Positions 15,344 to 23,309 of a DNA stretch of 26,822 nucleotides are shown piece by piece (position 1 is the stretch's first letter; every line of letters starts with the position of its first letter). The notes under the pieces were generated by a model. The model had not been told where the DNA came from, did not search any database, and was given only the letters and a program-made list of their open reading frames with translations. The position numbers and the translations under genes are program-made. The DNA is from Flavobacteriales bacterium UBA7690 (GTDB lineage Bacteria > Bacteroidota > Bacteroidia > Flavobacteriales_F > PHOS-HE28). Location: NCBI GenBank assembly GCA_002482775.1, contig DLGQ01000023.1, positions 1-26,822 of the forward strand. Direction: 5' to 3'.

Positions 15344-16255
15344 ATGGACAGCCTTGTTCTCCTGATCTTCTGTTTGCTCGCTGGCGTGTTGTTGCAACGT
15401 GTGCCTTCGTTCCCACCGAACGCCGCGCTCACGCTGAACCAATACGTGCTCTATGCGCCATTGCCGGCACTCGCGCTCTATCACATCCCGGAGATCAGCG
15501 GAGGCTTCGAACTGCTTTACCCCATTGCCGTGGCCTGGATCTGTTTCGCGGTTGCGTGGGTGTTCTTCGGTGCCCTGCGGCGCACGTTCGGCTGGTCGCG
15601 CAAGCTCACGGGGTGTTTGATCCTCACGGCCGGGCTGGGCAATACCTCCTTCGTTGGTTTCCCGGTGATCGAAGCGGCGTATGGGAAGGATGCGCTCGGT
15701 ACGGCCTTGCTCGTTGATCAGCCGGGTTCGTTCGTCGTGCTCTCCACGCTTGGCATCATCGTAGCCACGCTCTATTCGCGCCACCAGGTGGAAACAGCGA
15801 CCATGGTGCGCAAGATCCTGCTGTTCCCACCGTTCATCGGTTTCGCTGTTGCCGTATTGATGAACGTCGCGGACCTGCACTTCCCCGAAAGTGTGCGTGG
15901 TGGCTTGTTGCGGATCGGCAATTCGGTGACGCCGGTAGCCTTGCTTGCCGTGGGGTTACAACTGCGGATCGAGAAGCGCAGCAAGCACTGGGGCTTCCTG
16001 GGTCTGGGTCTTGTCTTCAAACTGCTGATCGCACCTGCGGTGATCTTCCTGATCTACGTGGTACTGCTGAACGGCACCGGCCAGGTGGTGCGTGTTTCCG
16101 TGTTGGAAGGTGCGATGGCACCGATGATCACCGCTTCCATCCTTGCCTCTGCGCACGGGTTGAAACCACGCCTCGCCAACATGATGGTGGGCGTGGGGAT
16201 CCCTTTGTCGCTGCTCACGGTGGCGATCTGGTATTACGTGCTGGAGGCTATTTGA
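15344..16255 (+). CDS. AEC-family (auxin efflux carrier-like) transporter
   Basis: A 303-aa inner-membrane protein with about ten hydrophobic segments in two halves, as in AEC/BART-superfamily carriers such as malate or malonate transporters. Typical features are the N-terminal half with LNQYVLYAPLPALALYHIP, the GLGNTSFVGFPVIEAAYG block at about residues 103-120, and the C-terminal SVLEGAMAPMITASILASAHGL block. The substrate cannot be predicted. A TTCATTTG box at 15329-15336, one base off TAnnTTTG, is a weak promoter candidate. The 184-bp spacer to the divergent methyltransferase also holds nested short inverted repeats, GGAAAG/CTTTCC around CACAG/CTGTG (15252-15289). Confidence 0.87.
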   Translation: MDSLVLLIFCLLAGVLLQRVPSFPPNAALTLNQYVLYAPLPALALYHIPEISGGFELLYPIAVAWICFAVAWVFFGALRRTFGWSRKLTGCLILTAGLGNTSFVGFPVIEAAYGKDALGTALLVDQPGSFVVLSTLGIIVATLYSRHQVETATMVRKILLFPPFIGFAVAVLMNVADLHFPESVRGGLLRIGNSVTPVALLAVGLQLRIEKRSKHWGFLGLGLVFKLLIAPAVIFLIYVVLLNGTGQVVRVSVLEGAMAPMITASILASAHGLKPRLANMMVGVGIPLSLLTVAIWYYVLEAI

Positions 16256-16317
16256 CGCTGTCGTTCCGGTCGTTCCTGCGCACGGCTTCTCCTAACTTGT
16301 GTCCTTTCTACGATACC

Positions 16318-17781
16318 ATGCGCTCGCTCCTGAACTGTTCGCTCCTGCTCGTATGCACACAAGGCTTGGCACAGGTCGGGTGGACCACCCTCGATATCCC
16401 GAGCTCCGTGCGGTACGATGACATCCACTTCATCAACGACAGTGTTGGTTGGGCGGCGGGTGGTCCGGCGGGCACCATCTACAGGACAGAGGACCGGGGC
16501 GATAGCTGGGCACTGCAGTTCACCTCGTCCAACTTCCTGCGGAGCATCGAATTCCTGGACGAGCAGAACGGCTTCTCCGGATCGCTGAACGGCCAGCTGT
16601 ACCGCACCACGAACGGTGGAGAGACCTGGGAGGATGTGGCTGAGAACATCGATCCGCAACCCGAGGGCATCTGCGGCCTTTCAGCACCCGACGCCACCAC
16701 GATCTACGGCTGCGGCATCTGGTCCGGTCCAGCGTTCGTGATCAAATCCGTGAACGGTGGTAACGATTGGACCTACATCGACATGAGCGCCTATGCGTCG
16801 CGCTTGGTGGACATCCATTTCATCACCCCGCAGATCGGTTTCGTTACCGGAACGGCGGCGGAAACAAGTGAAGGAGGCATCGTGCTCTACACCGATGATG
16901 GTGGCGCCACCTGGACACCGAAGTTCACGACCAACACCATCAGCGACATCATCTGGAAGATCCAACGCTTGGATGCGATGACCTGGTACGGCAGTGTCTT
17001 CAGCGAGCCGGTGAACGATGATACACGGATGCTCCGCAGCACCGATGGGGGCATGACCTGGACCATGTCCACCGTTGCCGATACGTACACCTATGTGGAA
17101 GTTATCGGTTTCATCAACCCCATGCACGGTTGGACCGGCGGGCACGATCAGCTGTGGGAGACCACCGACGGCGGCGAGACCTGGGCAGAAGTGGAGGTCG
17201 GCTTCAACTACAACCGGTTCTTCAAGACGAATGATAGCACGGCTTACATCAGCGGCCAGCGGCTCTACCGTTACCGAGGAGAGGTTCCACAAACAGGGAT
17301 CACGGAGCGCGAGCAACACACCATCGCACATGATCTGACGGTGATGCCCAATCCATCGGATGGTAAATTCACGATACGGCTGGACCTGGATTTGCCCACG
17401 ATGGTGGATCTCGTGGTGTTGGCCCCGAACGGTGCTACCCTTGCGCGGCCCATGCATCGCAAAGCAGGCAAGGGCACGTACACCTTCCCCATCGACCTAG
17501 GCACCGCAAAGGGCAGCGGTTACGTGGTGATGGTGCGCACCAACGAAGGGATGCAGTACAGGAAGGTCCTGCTGGAGGAGACCGGTCAATTATGGCCTCG
17601 GTCGGCCAATTGGTGGAAGCGTGTCAAGGATAGCGACATCACTGGTCGCGACGCCATCCCAATGCACAAGAACGGTATCAGCCTCGATCCGGATCTTTTT
17701 GGTGTTGTACACGAAAGAGGTAACTGCGTGGTCACTCCCGGCTCTTTGATCGACGACGTCACTCGTGCAGTGAATAGCTGA
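16318..17781 (+). CDS. T9SS-secreted Asp-box beta-propeller protein, with non-typical C-terminal extension
   Basis: A 487-aa exported protein. The signal peptide is at residues 1-18 (cleavage near LAQ). Six Asp-box repeats of the S/T-x-D-x-G-x-T-W type occur at about 57-64, 97-104, 144-151, 192-199, 241-248 and 282-289, predicting a YCF48/BNR-like beta propeller. A type A T9SS sorting domain follows from about 341 (VMPNPSDGKFTI) to about 420 (YRKVLLE). Such domains normally end the protein within a few residues. Here 67 further residues continue to 17781, antisense to the downstream lipoprotein gene for 192 bp. They look unlike a domain, so the stop may have been lost or frame-shifted. The ATG at 16318 is chosen for the signal peptide. 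Ligand and role are unknown. Confidence 0.85.
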   Translation: MRSLLNCSLLLVCTQGLAQVGWTTLDIPSSVRYDDIHFINDSVGWAAGGPAGTIYRTEDRGDSWALQFTSSNFLRSIEFLDEQNGFSGSLNGQLYRTTNGGETWEDVAENIDPQPEGICGLSAPDATTIYGCGIWSGPAFVIKSVNGGNDWTYIDMSAYASRLVDIHFITPQIGFVTGTAAETSEGGIVLYTDDGGATWTPKFTTNTISDIIWKIQRLDAMTWYGSVFSEPVNDDTRMLRSTDGGMTWTMSTVADTYTYVEVIGFINPMHGWTGGHDQLWETTDGGETWAEVEVGFNYNRFFKTNDSTAYISGQRLYRYRGEVPQTGITEREQHTIAHDLTVMPNPSDGKFTIRLDLDLPTMVDLVVLAPNGATLARPMHRKAGKGTYTFPIDLGTAKGSGYVVMVRTNEGMQYRKVLLEETGQLWPRSANWWKRVKDSDITGRDAIPMHKNGISLDPDLFGVVHERGNCVVTPGSLIDDVTRAVNS

Positions 17782-18231
17782 ACCGAACCACCCGATCCAC
17801 GCACTGTGCTGAACATGCGTTCCCCAATCCAGATCAGCCAATAGTTCACATGCCTCGATTTTGCCTTGAGGATCGGTCTGGACGAAGTACAGCTCGCCCG
17901 ACGTACAGAGCAATCCACTCGGCCCGCGGTTGCGCGATAGTATGAGCCGGGCGCGTGATCCATGTACGGTCTTGTTTGCAAGCGCGACATACTCCCGGGT
18001 TCCCTTTCGTATCGATCGATGATGTTCGGGGTCCGATGACAATAGGTCCAGGCCTGTAGTATCGGTAGGTCGACCTGCGGCGAACGCACGGCACAAGTCT
18101 GCAGGTCCTTCTAGACACAACGAGAACCTGAATGGCTTGGGCCGCGCTTGCTGAACAACTCGTTCAGAACTCTCTCGGCACCCGGCAAGCACGATGATTC
18201 CAAGCACGGTCGCAAGCACTGATCGCGCCAT
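17590..18231 (-). CDS. Putative lipoprotein of unknown function
   Basis: A 213-aa protein with a clear lipoprotein signal: MARSVLATVLGIIVLAGC, with lipobox L-A-G-Cys18. The mature part has several Cys residues (about 39, 47 and further on) but no family I recognise. It lies 11 bp downstream of pyk on the same strand, so it is probably expressed with pyk. Its last 64 codons overlap the antisense 3' end of the T9SS-exported gene, and one of the two ends is presumably derived. The region seems lower in GC than pyk, consistent with a lineage-specific gene. Confidence 0.68.
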   Translation of the reverse strand: MARSVLATVLGIIVLAGCRESSERVVQQARPKPFRFSLCLEGPADLCRAFAAGRPTDTTGLDLLSSDPEHHRSIRKGTREYVALANKTVHGSRARLILSRNRGPSGLLCTSGELYFVQTDPQGKIEACELLADLDWGTHVQHSAWIGWFGSAIHCTSDVVDQRAGSDHAVTSFVYNTKKIRIEADTVLVHWDGVATSDVAILDTLPPIGRPRP

Positions 18232-18242
18232 CGTCCTGTGTT

Positions 18243-19664
18243 CTATGCCGGGCTCAACTTCAGCATGTTGCTCATGCCCTGTTCGGCGATGGGCATGCTG
18301 GCCACGTTCACCAACAGGTCACCTTTATCCACCAGCTTCTTCGCGCGGAGGATGTGCTTGATGTCGGCGATGGTGTGGTCCGTGCTCACGGTCTTGTCGT
18401 AGAACTGCGCTCGTACACCCCAGACGAGGTTGAGGGTGTTCAGGATGGAGCGGTTGCTGGTGAAGGCGAAGATGTGCGCCTTGGGCCGCATGCTGCTGAT
18501 CTTGAACGCCGTGTAGCCGCTGTGCGTCATGGTGACGATGGCCTTGATGTCGATCGCGGCGGCCATGCGGACGCTGGCCATGCAGATGGCGTCGGTCACC
18601 ATACGATCATCCTTCTCCAGATCGGGCTGTTCCACATTGAACATCGTTTCACTGGTCTCCATTTCCAGGAGGATCTTGTTCATGGCCTTCACCACTTCCA
18701 CAGGGTACTTGCCCACGCTGGTCTCGGCGCTCAACATCACGGCATCCGCATGGTCGAGCACGGCGTTGGCCACGTCGTTCACCTCGGCACGTGTGGGTGT
18801 GATGTTGGTGATCATGCTCTCCATCATCTGGGTGGCCACGATCACGGGGCGGTGGTGGATCAGGCTGCGGCGGATGATGTCCTTCTGCACCAGCGGCACC
18901 TTCTCCATGGGGATCTCCACGCCGAGATCGCCGCGCGCCACCATCAAGGCATCTGCTTCGCGGATGATCTCGTCGATCTCCAACAATGCTTCGGGCTTCT
19001 CGATCTTGGCGATCACCTTGGCGCTCTTATCACGTTCGTAGATGATGTGCTTGAGCTCGATGATGTCCCGAGCGCCGCGCACGAAGCTGAGGCCGATCCA
19101 ATCCACATCGTGGTCCAGTGCGAAGTCCAGGTCCAACCGGTCCTTCTCCGTCAGGCTGGGCAGGCTGATCTTGGTGTTGGGCAGGTTGAGGCCTTTATTG
19201 GAACTGAGCGGACCGCCGTGGATAACACGTGTGGTCACGGTCTTCAGGCCGTCGGTGGCGATCACTTCCAGGCGCAACTTGCCGTCATCCAACAGCACGA
19301 GCTCGCCCTTCTGCACATCTTTGGGGAACTGTGCGTAGCTGGTGCTAACCATACCGGCGCGGCCTTTGATCGGGTCAGTGGTGATGATCAGCTCACTGCC
19401 ATCGGGTAGGTCGATGGGGCCATCTTCCATTTCGCCCACGCGCATCTTGGGTCCTTGCAGATCGGCGAGGATGGCGGTGGTAAGGCCCAACTCGTTGTTG
19501 AGCTCACGGATGGTGCCGATCAGGTTCGCGTAGAACTGGTAGCTGCCGTGGGAGAAATTCAAGCGGCACACGTCCATGCCGCTCAGCATCATTTCGCGCA
19601 GCACTTCCTTGCTGGAAGAGGCCGGTCCGATGGTGGCGACGATCTTGGTCTTCGGGTCGTTCAT
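18243..19664 (-). CDS. pyk: Pyruvate kinase
   Basis: Last step of glycolysis: phosphoenolpyruvate plus ADP to pyruvate plus ATP. It has 473 aa and full domain content. The N-terminus TKIVATIGPAS is followed by CRLNFSHGS at 33-41 and the active-site AKIEKPEAL with catalytic Lys220 and metal ligand Glu222. ARGDLGVE with metal ligand Asp246 comes next, then PTRAEVNDVANAV and MLSAETSVGKYP. The C-terminal domain is present and no extra PEP-utiliser domain is fused. It is preceded by the IPExxxVDY gene with a 9-bp gap and followed by a lipoprotein gene after 11 bp. Confidence 0.97.
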   Translation of the reverse strand: MNDPKTKIVATIGPASSSKEVLREMMLSGMDVCRLNFSHGSYQFYANLIGTIRELNNELGLTTAILADLQGPKMRVGEMEDGPIDLPDGSELIITTDPIKGRAGMVSTSYAQFPKDVQKGELVLLDDGKLRLEVIATDGLKTVTTRVIHGGPLSSNKGLNLPNTKISLPSLTEKDRLDLDFALDHDVDWIGLSFVRGARDIIELKHIIYERDKSAKVIAKIEKPEALLEIDEIIREADALMVARGDLGVEIPMEKVPLVQKDIIRRSLIHHRPVIVATQMMESMITNITPTRAEVNDVANAVLDHADAVMLSAETSVGKYPVEVVKAMNKILLEMETSETMFNVEQPDLEKDDRMVTDAICMASVRMAAAIDIKAIVTMTHSGYTAFKISSMRPKAHIFAFTSNRSILNTLNLVWGVRAQFYDKTVSTDHTIADIKHILRAKKLVDKGDLLVNVASMPIAEQGMSNMLKLSPA

Positions 19665-19673
19665 TGGGGTGGT

Positions 19674-20087
19674 TCAGAGCAGGAGCTTGTGCCCTGCCCG
19701 GAGTTGGTCGAATGGAAGAGGAAACGCGGTGAGCACGAATTCCGCAGAGCGCACACGATCCAACAGGTCTGGGCGGTTCTCGGCGATCTCGTTGTCCACC
19801 ACGAGGAAGAAATCGGCTTGACGGTGTTCCTTCAACAAGATGCCGTCACCGCTGTGGTTGTGTACCAGTGTGTATCGCCCCTGCGTGGGTTCGTCCACAT
19901 GATCGTATGCGGAATAGCTGGCACGGATGCCATTCGCATCGTCGGTGATGTCCGTGCGGCGGCGCGTCAGTTCCAAGCCCACGCTGCGGTTTATGGACCA
20001 GCACAGACGGTAATCGTGGACATGGCTGCTTATGCCGATGACCGTGATGTCCGGTACGGGTTCCAGATCGAGCTTCAACTTGGCCAT
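19674..20087 (-). CDS. IPExxxVDY-family protein
   Basis: A 137-aa soluble protein of unknown function, from a family I know from Bacteroidota genomes where it lies beside rnc and pyk. The N-terminal ITVIGISSHVHDYRLCWSINRSVGLELTR block is characteristic. The name-giving motif I-P-E-x3-V-D-Y is here L-K-E-H-R-Q-A-D-F (about residues 84-92), a divergent version that keeps Glu and Asp. The C-terminal FVLTAFPLPFDQL is also family-like. It is placed between rnc (95 bp upstream) and pyk (9 bp downstream) with its own promoter-like box, so it probably leads the pyk unit. Confidence 0.82.
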   Translation of the reverse strand: MAKLKLDLEPVPDITVIGISSHVHDYRLCWSINRSVGLELTRRRTDITDDANGIRASYSAYDHVDEPTQGRYTLVHNHSGDGILLKEHRQADFFLVVDNEIAENRPDLLDRVRSAEFVLTAFPLPFDQLRAGHKLLL

Positions 20088-20135
20088 GATCGTGTTCTAC
20101 ATCTCCGCACGGGCGGATCGCTTGCAGGCGTTGGC

Positions 20136-20143
20136 CAAAGGTA
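20136..20143 (-). promoter_or_regulatory. Candidate -7 box of the IPExxxVDY-pyk unit
   Basis: The minus strand reads TACCTTTG, a full match to TAnnTTTG, 48 bp before the ATG at 20087 and inside the 95-bp gap after rnc. No TTG is seen at the -33 distance. It would separate pyk expression from the acpP-fabF-rnc unit. Confidence 0.45.
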
Positions 20144-20182
20144 GCCACCCGGAGAGTGTTGGCCGTTGGCGCGGACGTCCTA

Positions 20183-21031
20183 TCAACCAGCGTTGTTGGA
20201 AGGCTCGTCGGACCTTCCCGGACGCGTGGGTCGAGAACCTCTGCGGGGAGCGTGCATGCTAGGCGCGTGTTCGCTACTTGGCGTTGGCTTCGGCACTTGG
20301 GACCGTGGCTGCTGTGGTTTGCGCGAACGCATACCGCGGAAAGCGCTTTGCGCCGCATCCTGCTCGGCCACCTTCTTGCTGGCGCCGTGGCCGGTACCGC
20401 GCACTTCGCCACCGATGCGGACCTCGGCAACGTAATGTTTACCACGCCCGCTGCCCCCTTCTTCGCGTACGATGAATTCCACCTTCTTGCGGCGCTTCTG
20501 GCCCCACTCCAGCAGCCGGCTCTTGCCATCGCGGTCCTCCTTCTCGATCTCTTTCAGGTCGAAGTGCGTGGTCAACAACTTCACCACCACCTTGCGTGTG
20601 CGGTCGAAGCCCTTGTCCAGAAAAAGCGCGCCGATCAAGGCTTCCAGTGCATTGCCTGGGACGGAGGATTCGTGCGAGCGCGCCACGTTGCTCTCCATCA
20701 CCTTCTCGATCTGGATATGTTTGGCCAGCGTGTTCAGCTGTTGGCGGCTCACCAGTTTGCTGCGCATGCGGGTGAGGAAACCTTCGCCTTTGTCGGGATA
20801 GGTGGCGAAGAGCAGATCGCCGATGATGGCATCCAGGATCGCATCACCCAGGAATTCCAGACGTTCGTTATCCGGTAGGTCAGGCCGGTCCTCTGCCACG
20901 GCGCTCACGTGCCGAAGCGCTTGCCGGAAGAGCGCGAGATCGTTCGGGGTCATACCGAGCGTTTCGCGACACCAGGCACGCACACGGCGTTCCTCCGGAT
21001 TGCGGGCGCGGTTGAAAAGACTGCTGATCAC
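20183..21031 (-). CDS. rnc: Ribonuclease III
   Basis: Double-strand-specific endoribonuclease for rRNA and mRNA processing; acts as a dimer. It has 282 aa, longer than the E. coli enzyme. The RNase III signature NERLEFLGDAIL is at residues 55-66, with Glu59 and Asp63 as metal ligands. The second catalytic helix reads GNALEALIGALFLDKG (126-141), so Asn127 stands where E. coli has Asp114, while Glu130 is kept; I believe this Asn is usual in Bacteroidota. A dsRNA-binding domain spans about 168-233, ending ASKKVAEQDAAQSAF. The last 45 residues or so form a basic Arg/Pro/Ser tail that looks disordered. It follows fabF by 12 bp and is probably co-transcribed with acpP and fabF. Confidence 0.95.
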   Translation of the reverse strand: MISSLFNRARNPEERRVRAWCRETLGMTPNDLALFRQALRHVSAVAEDRPDLPDNERLEFLGDAILDAIIGDLLFATYPDKGEGFLTRMRSKLVSRQQLNTLAKHIQIEKVMESNVARSHESSVPGNALEALIGALFLDKGFDRTRKVVVKLLTTHFDLKEIEKEDRDGKSRLLEWGQKRRKKVEFIVREEGGSGRGKHYVAEVRIGGEVRGTGHGASKKVAEQDAAQSAFRGMRSRKPQQPRSQVPKPTPSSEHAPSMHAPRRGSRPTRPGRSDEPSNNAG

Positions 21032-21043
21032 GCGGAAAGCGGA

Positions 21044-22294
21044 CTACCGGTACTTGCGGAAGATGACGGCGGTATTGTGGCCGCCGAAGCCGAAGGTATT
21101 GCTCATGGCAGCGTTCACCGTGCGCTTCTGGGCGGTGTTGAACGTGAAGTTCAACTTCGGGTCGATCTCGGGATCGTCCGTGAAATGATTGATCGTGGGC
21201 GGAACGATGTCATCGTACACGGACATGATGGCGGCCAAGCCTTCCACCGCGCCAGCACCACCGAGCAAGTGCCCGGTCATGCTCTTGGTAGCGCTGATGT
21301 TCAGCTTGTAAGCATGTTCACCAAAGAGCCGTTGGATGGCCTTCACCTCTTGCGGATCGCCGATCGGCGTACTGGTGCCGTGCGTGTTGATGTAGTCGAT
21401 GTCCGTGGGCACCATGCCGGCATCTTTCAGCGCATGCTTCATGCACAGCTCCGCACCAAGGCCATCGGGGTGTGGTGCCGTGATGTGGTAAGCATCACTG
21501 CTCATGCCACCTCCCACTACTTCGCAATAGATCCGTGCGCCGCGCGCCAATGCATGTTCCAGGTCTTCGAGGATGATGGCCGCGCCACCTTCGCCGAGCA
21601 CGAAACCATCACGGTCCTTGTCGTACGGGCGCGATGCCGTTGCGGGGTCATCGTTGCGTGTGCTCATGGCATGCAGCGCGTTGAAGCCGCCGACACCTGC
21701 CTCGTAGATCGCCGCTTCGCTGCCACCCGTTACCACGGCCACACAGGTGCCCAGGCGGATGTAGTTGAAGGCATCGATCATGGCGTTGTTGCCACTGGCG
21801 CAGGCGCTAGCGGTAACGTAGCTGGGACCGTGCAAGCCATGGCGCATGGTGATGAGGCCTGCCGCACTATCCGCGATCATCTTGGGGATGAAGAACGGAT
21901 TGAAGCGTGGCGTACCATCACCCCTTCCATAGGCGATGCATTCGTCCTGGAAGGTCTTCAGACCACCGATACCACTGCCCCAGATAGCGCCGATGCGTTC
22001 ACGGTCCGCCGTAGCCAGATCCAAGCCGCTATCCTTGATGGCCTCATCGGCACAGACAACGGCGAATTGGGTGTAGGGGTCCATTTTCCGCGCCTCTTTG
22101 CGGTCCATGAAGTCCTCGGGGTTGAACCCTTTCACTTCACAGGCAAAGCGCGTCTTGAACTTGCTAGCGTCAAAGCGCGTTATGGGCGCAGCTCCGCTAC
22201 GGCCGCTCACCAGGCCCTCCCAGTACTCCTTGTGGGTGTTCCCGAGGGGAGTGAGCGCGCCCAGACCGGTGACGACCACACGTCTGAGCTGCAT
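21044..22294 (-). CDS. fabF: 3-oxoacyl-[acyl-carrier-protein] synthase II (KAS II)
   Basis: Condensing enzyme that elongates acyl-ACP with malonyl-ACP in fatty-acid synthesis. The 416-aa length is standard. The catalytic triad is visible: Cys165 in TASACASGNN, His305 in NTHGTSTPIGD and His342 in KSMTGHLLGGAGA. The N-terminus RRVVVTGLGALTPLGN is typical for FabF. It starts 10 bp after acpP, its substrate carrier, and is followed 12 bp later by rnc. An acpP-fabF-rnc order is widespread in bacteria. Confidence 0.97.
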   Translation of the reverse strand: MQLRRVVVTGLGALTPLGNTHKEYWEGLVSGRSGAAPITRFDASKFKTRFACEVKGFNPEDFMDRKEARKMDPYTQFAVVCADEAIKDSGLDLATADRERIGAIWGSGIGGLKTFQDECIAYGRGDGTPRFNPFFIPKMIADSAAGLITMRHGLHGPSYVTASACASGNNAMIDAFNYIRLGTCVAVVTGGSEAAIYEAGVGGFNALHAMSTRNDDPATASRPYDKDRDGFVLGEGGAAIILEDLEHALARGARIYCEVVGGGMSSDAYHITAPHPDGLGAELCMKHALKDAGMVPTDIDYINTHGTSTPIGDPQEVKAIQRLFGEHAYKLNISATKSMTGHLLGGAGAVEGLAAIMSVYDDIVPPTINHFTDDPEIDPKLNFTFNTAQKRTVNAAMSNTFGFGGHNTAVIFRKYR

Positions 22295-22304
22295 TCAGTG
22301 CGGA

Positions 22305-22541
22305 TTACTTCGCGTTCTTTTCCACGTAGTCCACAGCCTGACCCACGGTCTGGATCTTCTCGGCTTGGTCATCGGGGATAGCGATGTTGAACTCCTTCTC
22401 GAACTCCATGATGAGTTCGACGGTATCGAGGCTGTCAGCGCCAAGGTCGTTCGTGAAGCTCGCTTCAGGTGTGACTTCGCCCTGATCTACTCCGAGCTTG
22501 TCCACGATGATGGCGATGACCCTTGACTTGATATCCGACAT
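22305..22541 (-). CDS. acpP: Acyl carrier protein
   Basis: A 78-aa acidic carrier of fatty-acyl chains. The phosphopantetheine site is Ser37 in LGADSLDTVELIM. The small four-helix length and acidic composition match AcpP, and it is followed directly by fabF. The ATG at 22541 begins MSDIKSRV as family members do; the 19 upstream in-frame codons to 22598 overlap the promoter region and are not expected to be translated. It is divergent from purN across a 189-bp spacer. Confidence 0.97.
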   Translation of the reverse strand: MSDIKSRVIAIIVDKLGVDQGEVTPEASFTNDLGADSLDTVELIMEFEKEFNIAIPDDQAEKIQTVGQAVDYVEKNAK

Positions 22542-22569
22542 GTCAGTTCGTTGTTGGTTGAACAGGGTG

Positions 22570-22598
22570 CAAAGGAAAGACATTTTCCACATGCGCAA
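22570..22598 (-). promoter_or_regulatory. Candidate acpP promoter (-33 TTG and -7 box)
   Basis: On the minus strand TTG (22596-22598) is followed after 18 bp by TTCCTTTG (22570-22577). This resembles the Bacteroidota TTG-N17-23-TAnnTTTG arrangement, with one deviation in the -7 box. It lies 28 bp before the acpP ATG. It is one of the few boxes here with a partner at the -33 distance. Confidence 0.42.
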
Positions 22599-22679
22599 CC
22601 GTTGGTGGGTTTGTGGGATGATAGCCGTGCCTTGTTCATATTAACCCTTGGTGATCAGGCAGAAACGTCCGCTTTTTTG

Positions 22680-22731
22680 TTTTCAACAACGGCGAGGTTG
22701 TCCGGCGAACGATCTTCGCGCCTGTTGAAAA
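22680..22731 (+). promoter_or_regulatory. Inverted repeat ending on the purN start codon
   Basis: TTTTCAACA plus GGCG (22680-22688 and 22691-22694, with a 2-base bulge AC) pairs with CGCCTGTTGAAAA (22719-22731). The last base of the right arm is the A of the purN ATG. In RNA this would form a 13-pair stem with a 24-base loop covering the region just before the start. It may be a leader hairpin controlling purN translation, or a DNA operator. A CTTTTTTG box (22672-22679) with TTG 21 bp upstream (22648-22650) is a weak promoter candidate. Confidence 0.5.
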
Positions 22732-23309
22732 TGGTCCGGATCGCCATCCTCGCCTCGGGCAGCGGCAGCAATGCCCAGCGCCTCGTGGAGCACTTCAAGG
22801 GGCATGCTTCGGCGTGTATCGCGCTCATCGGTTGCGACCAATACAAGGCTGGTGTCATCCAGCGTGCGTGGGACCTGGGCGTACCACTCTACATGTTCAA
22901 CGGTGCACAACTTCGTTCCGGCGAAGTACTTCGCGAGCTGCGGGATCAGCGCATAGACCTGGTGGTGCTCGCCGGTTTCCTGCGGTTGATCCCAGCGGAC
23001 CTTGTGAGAGCCTTCACGCAACGCATCATCAACATCCACCCAGCGCTGTTGCCGAAATACGGGGGCAAGGGCATGTACGGCCACCATGTCCACGAGGCGG
23101 TCATTGCTGCGAAGGAGACTGAAAGTGGCATCACCATCCATTACGTGAACGAGCGGTTCGACGAAGGGGAGCACATCGCGCAGTTCAAATGCCCGGTGCT
23201 GCCGAACGATACACCCGAGCTGCTTGCTGCGCGGATCCATGCATTGGAGCATGCGCATTTTTCCGAAGTTGTTGACCGGGTGATCAAGCTGCAGGCTGCG
23301 AGCCTCTAG
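22731..23309 (+). CDS. purN: Phosphoribosylglycinamide formyltransferase
   Basis: Third step of purine synthesis: transfers formyl from 10-formyl-THF to GAR. It has 192 aa. The phosphate-binding loop ILASGSGSN is at residues 6-14. The catalytic residues are Asn101 and His103 in NIHPALLPKY and Asp144 in RFDEGEHI. The ATG at 22731 begins MVRIAILASGSGSN, exactly the fold's first strand; the open frame upstream to 22551 crosses the acpP promoter and is discarded. Divergence from acpP is, as I recall, common in Bacteroidota. Confidence 0.95.
   Translation: MVRIAILASGSGSNAQRLVEHFKGHASACIALIGCDQYKAGVIQRAWDLGVPLYMFNGAQLRSGEVLRELRDQRIDLVVLAGFLRLIPADLVRAFTQRIINIHPALLPKYGGKGMYGHHVHEAVIAAKETESGITIHYVNERFDEGEHIAQFKCPVLPNDTPELLAARIHALEHAHFSEVVDRVIKLQAASL

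Noticed and set aside
18354..19409. A 351-codon plus-strand open frame opposite pyk
   Set aside because: It has the His/Val/Asp-rich composition of an antisense frame, and pyruvate kinase motifs are intact on the other strand.
20380..20400. Asn in place of the catalytic Asp of RNase III as a loss of activity
   Set aside because: The other metal ligands are intact, and I believe Asn at this site is usual for Bacteroidota RNase III.
20909..22381. A 490-codon plus-strand open frame opposite fabF
   Set aside because: It is the mirror frame of a clear KAS II gene and has no recognisable motif.
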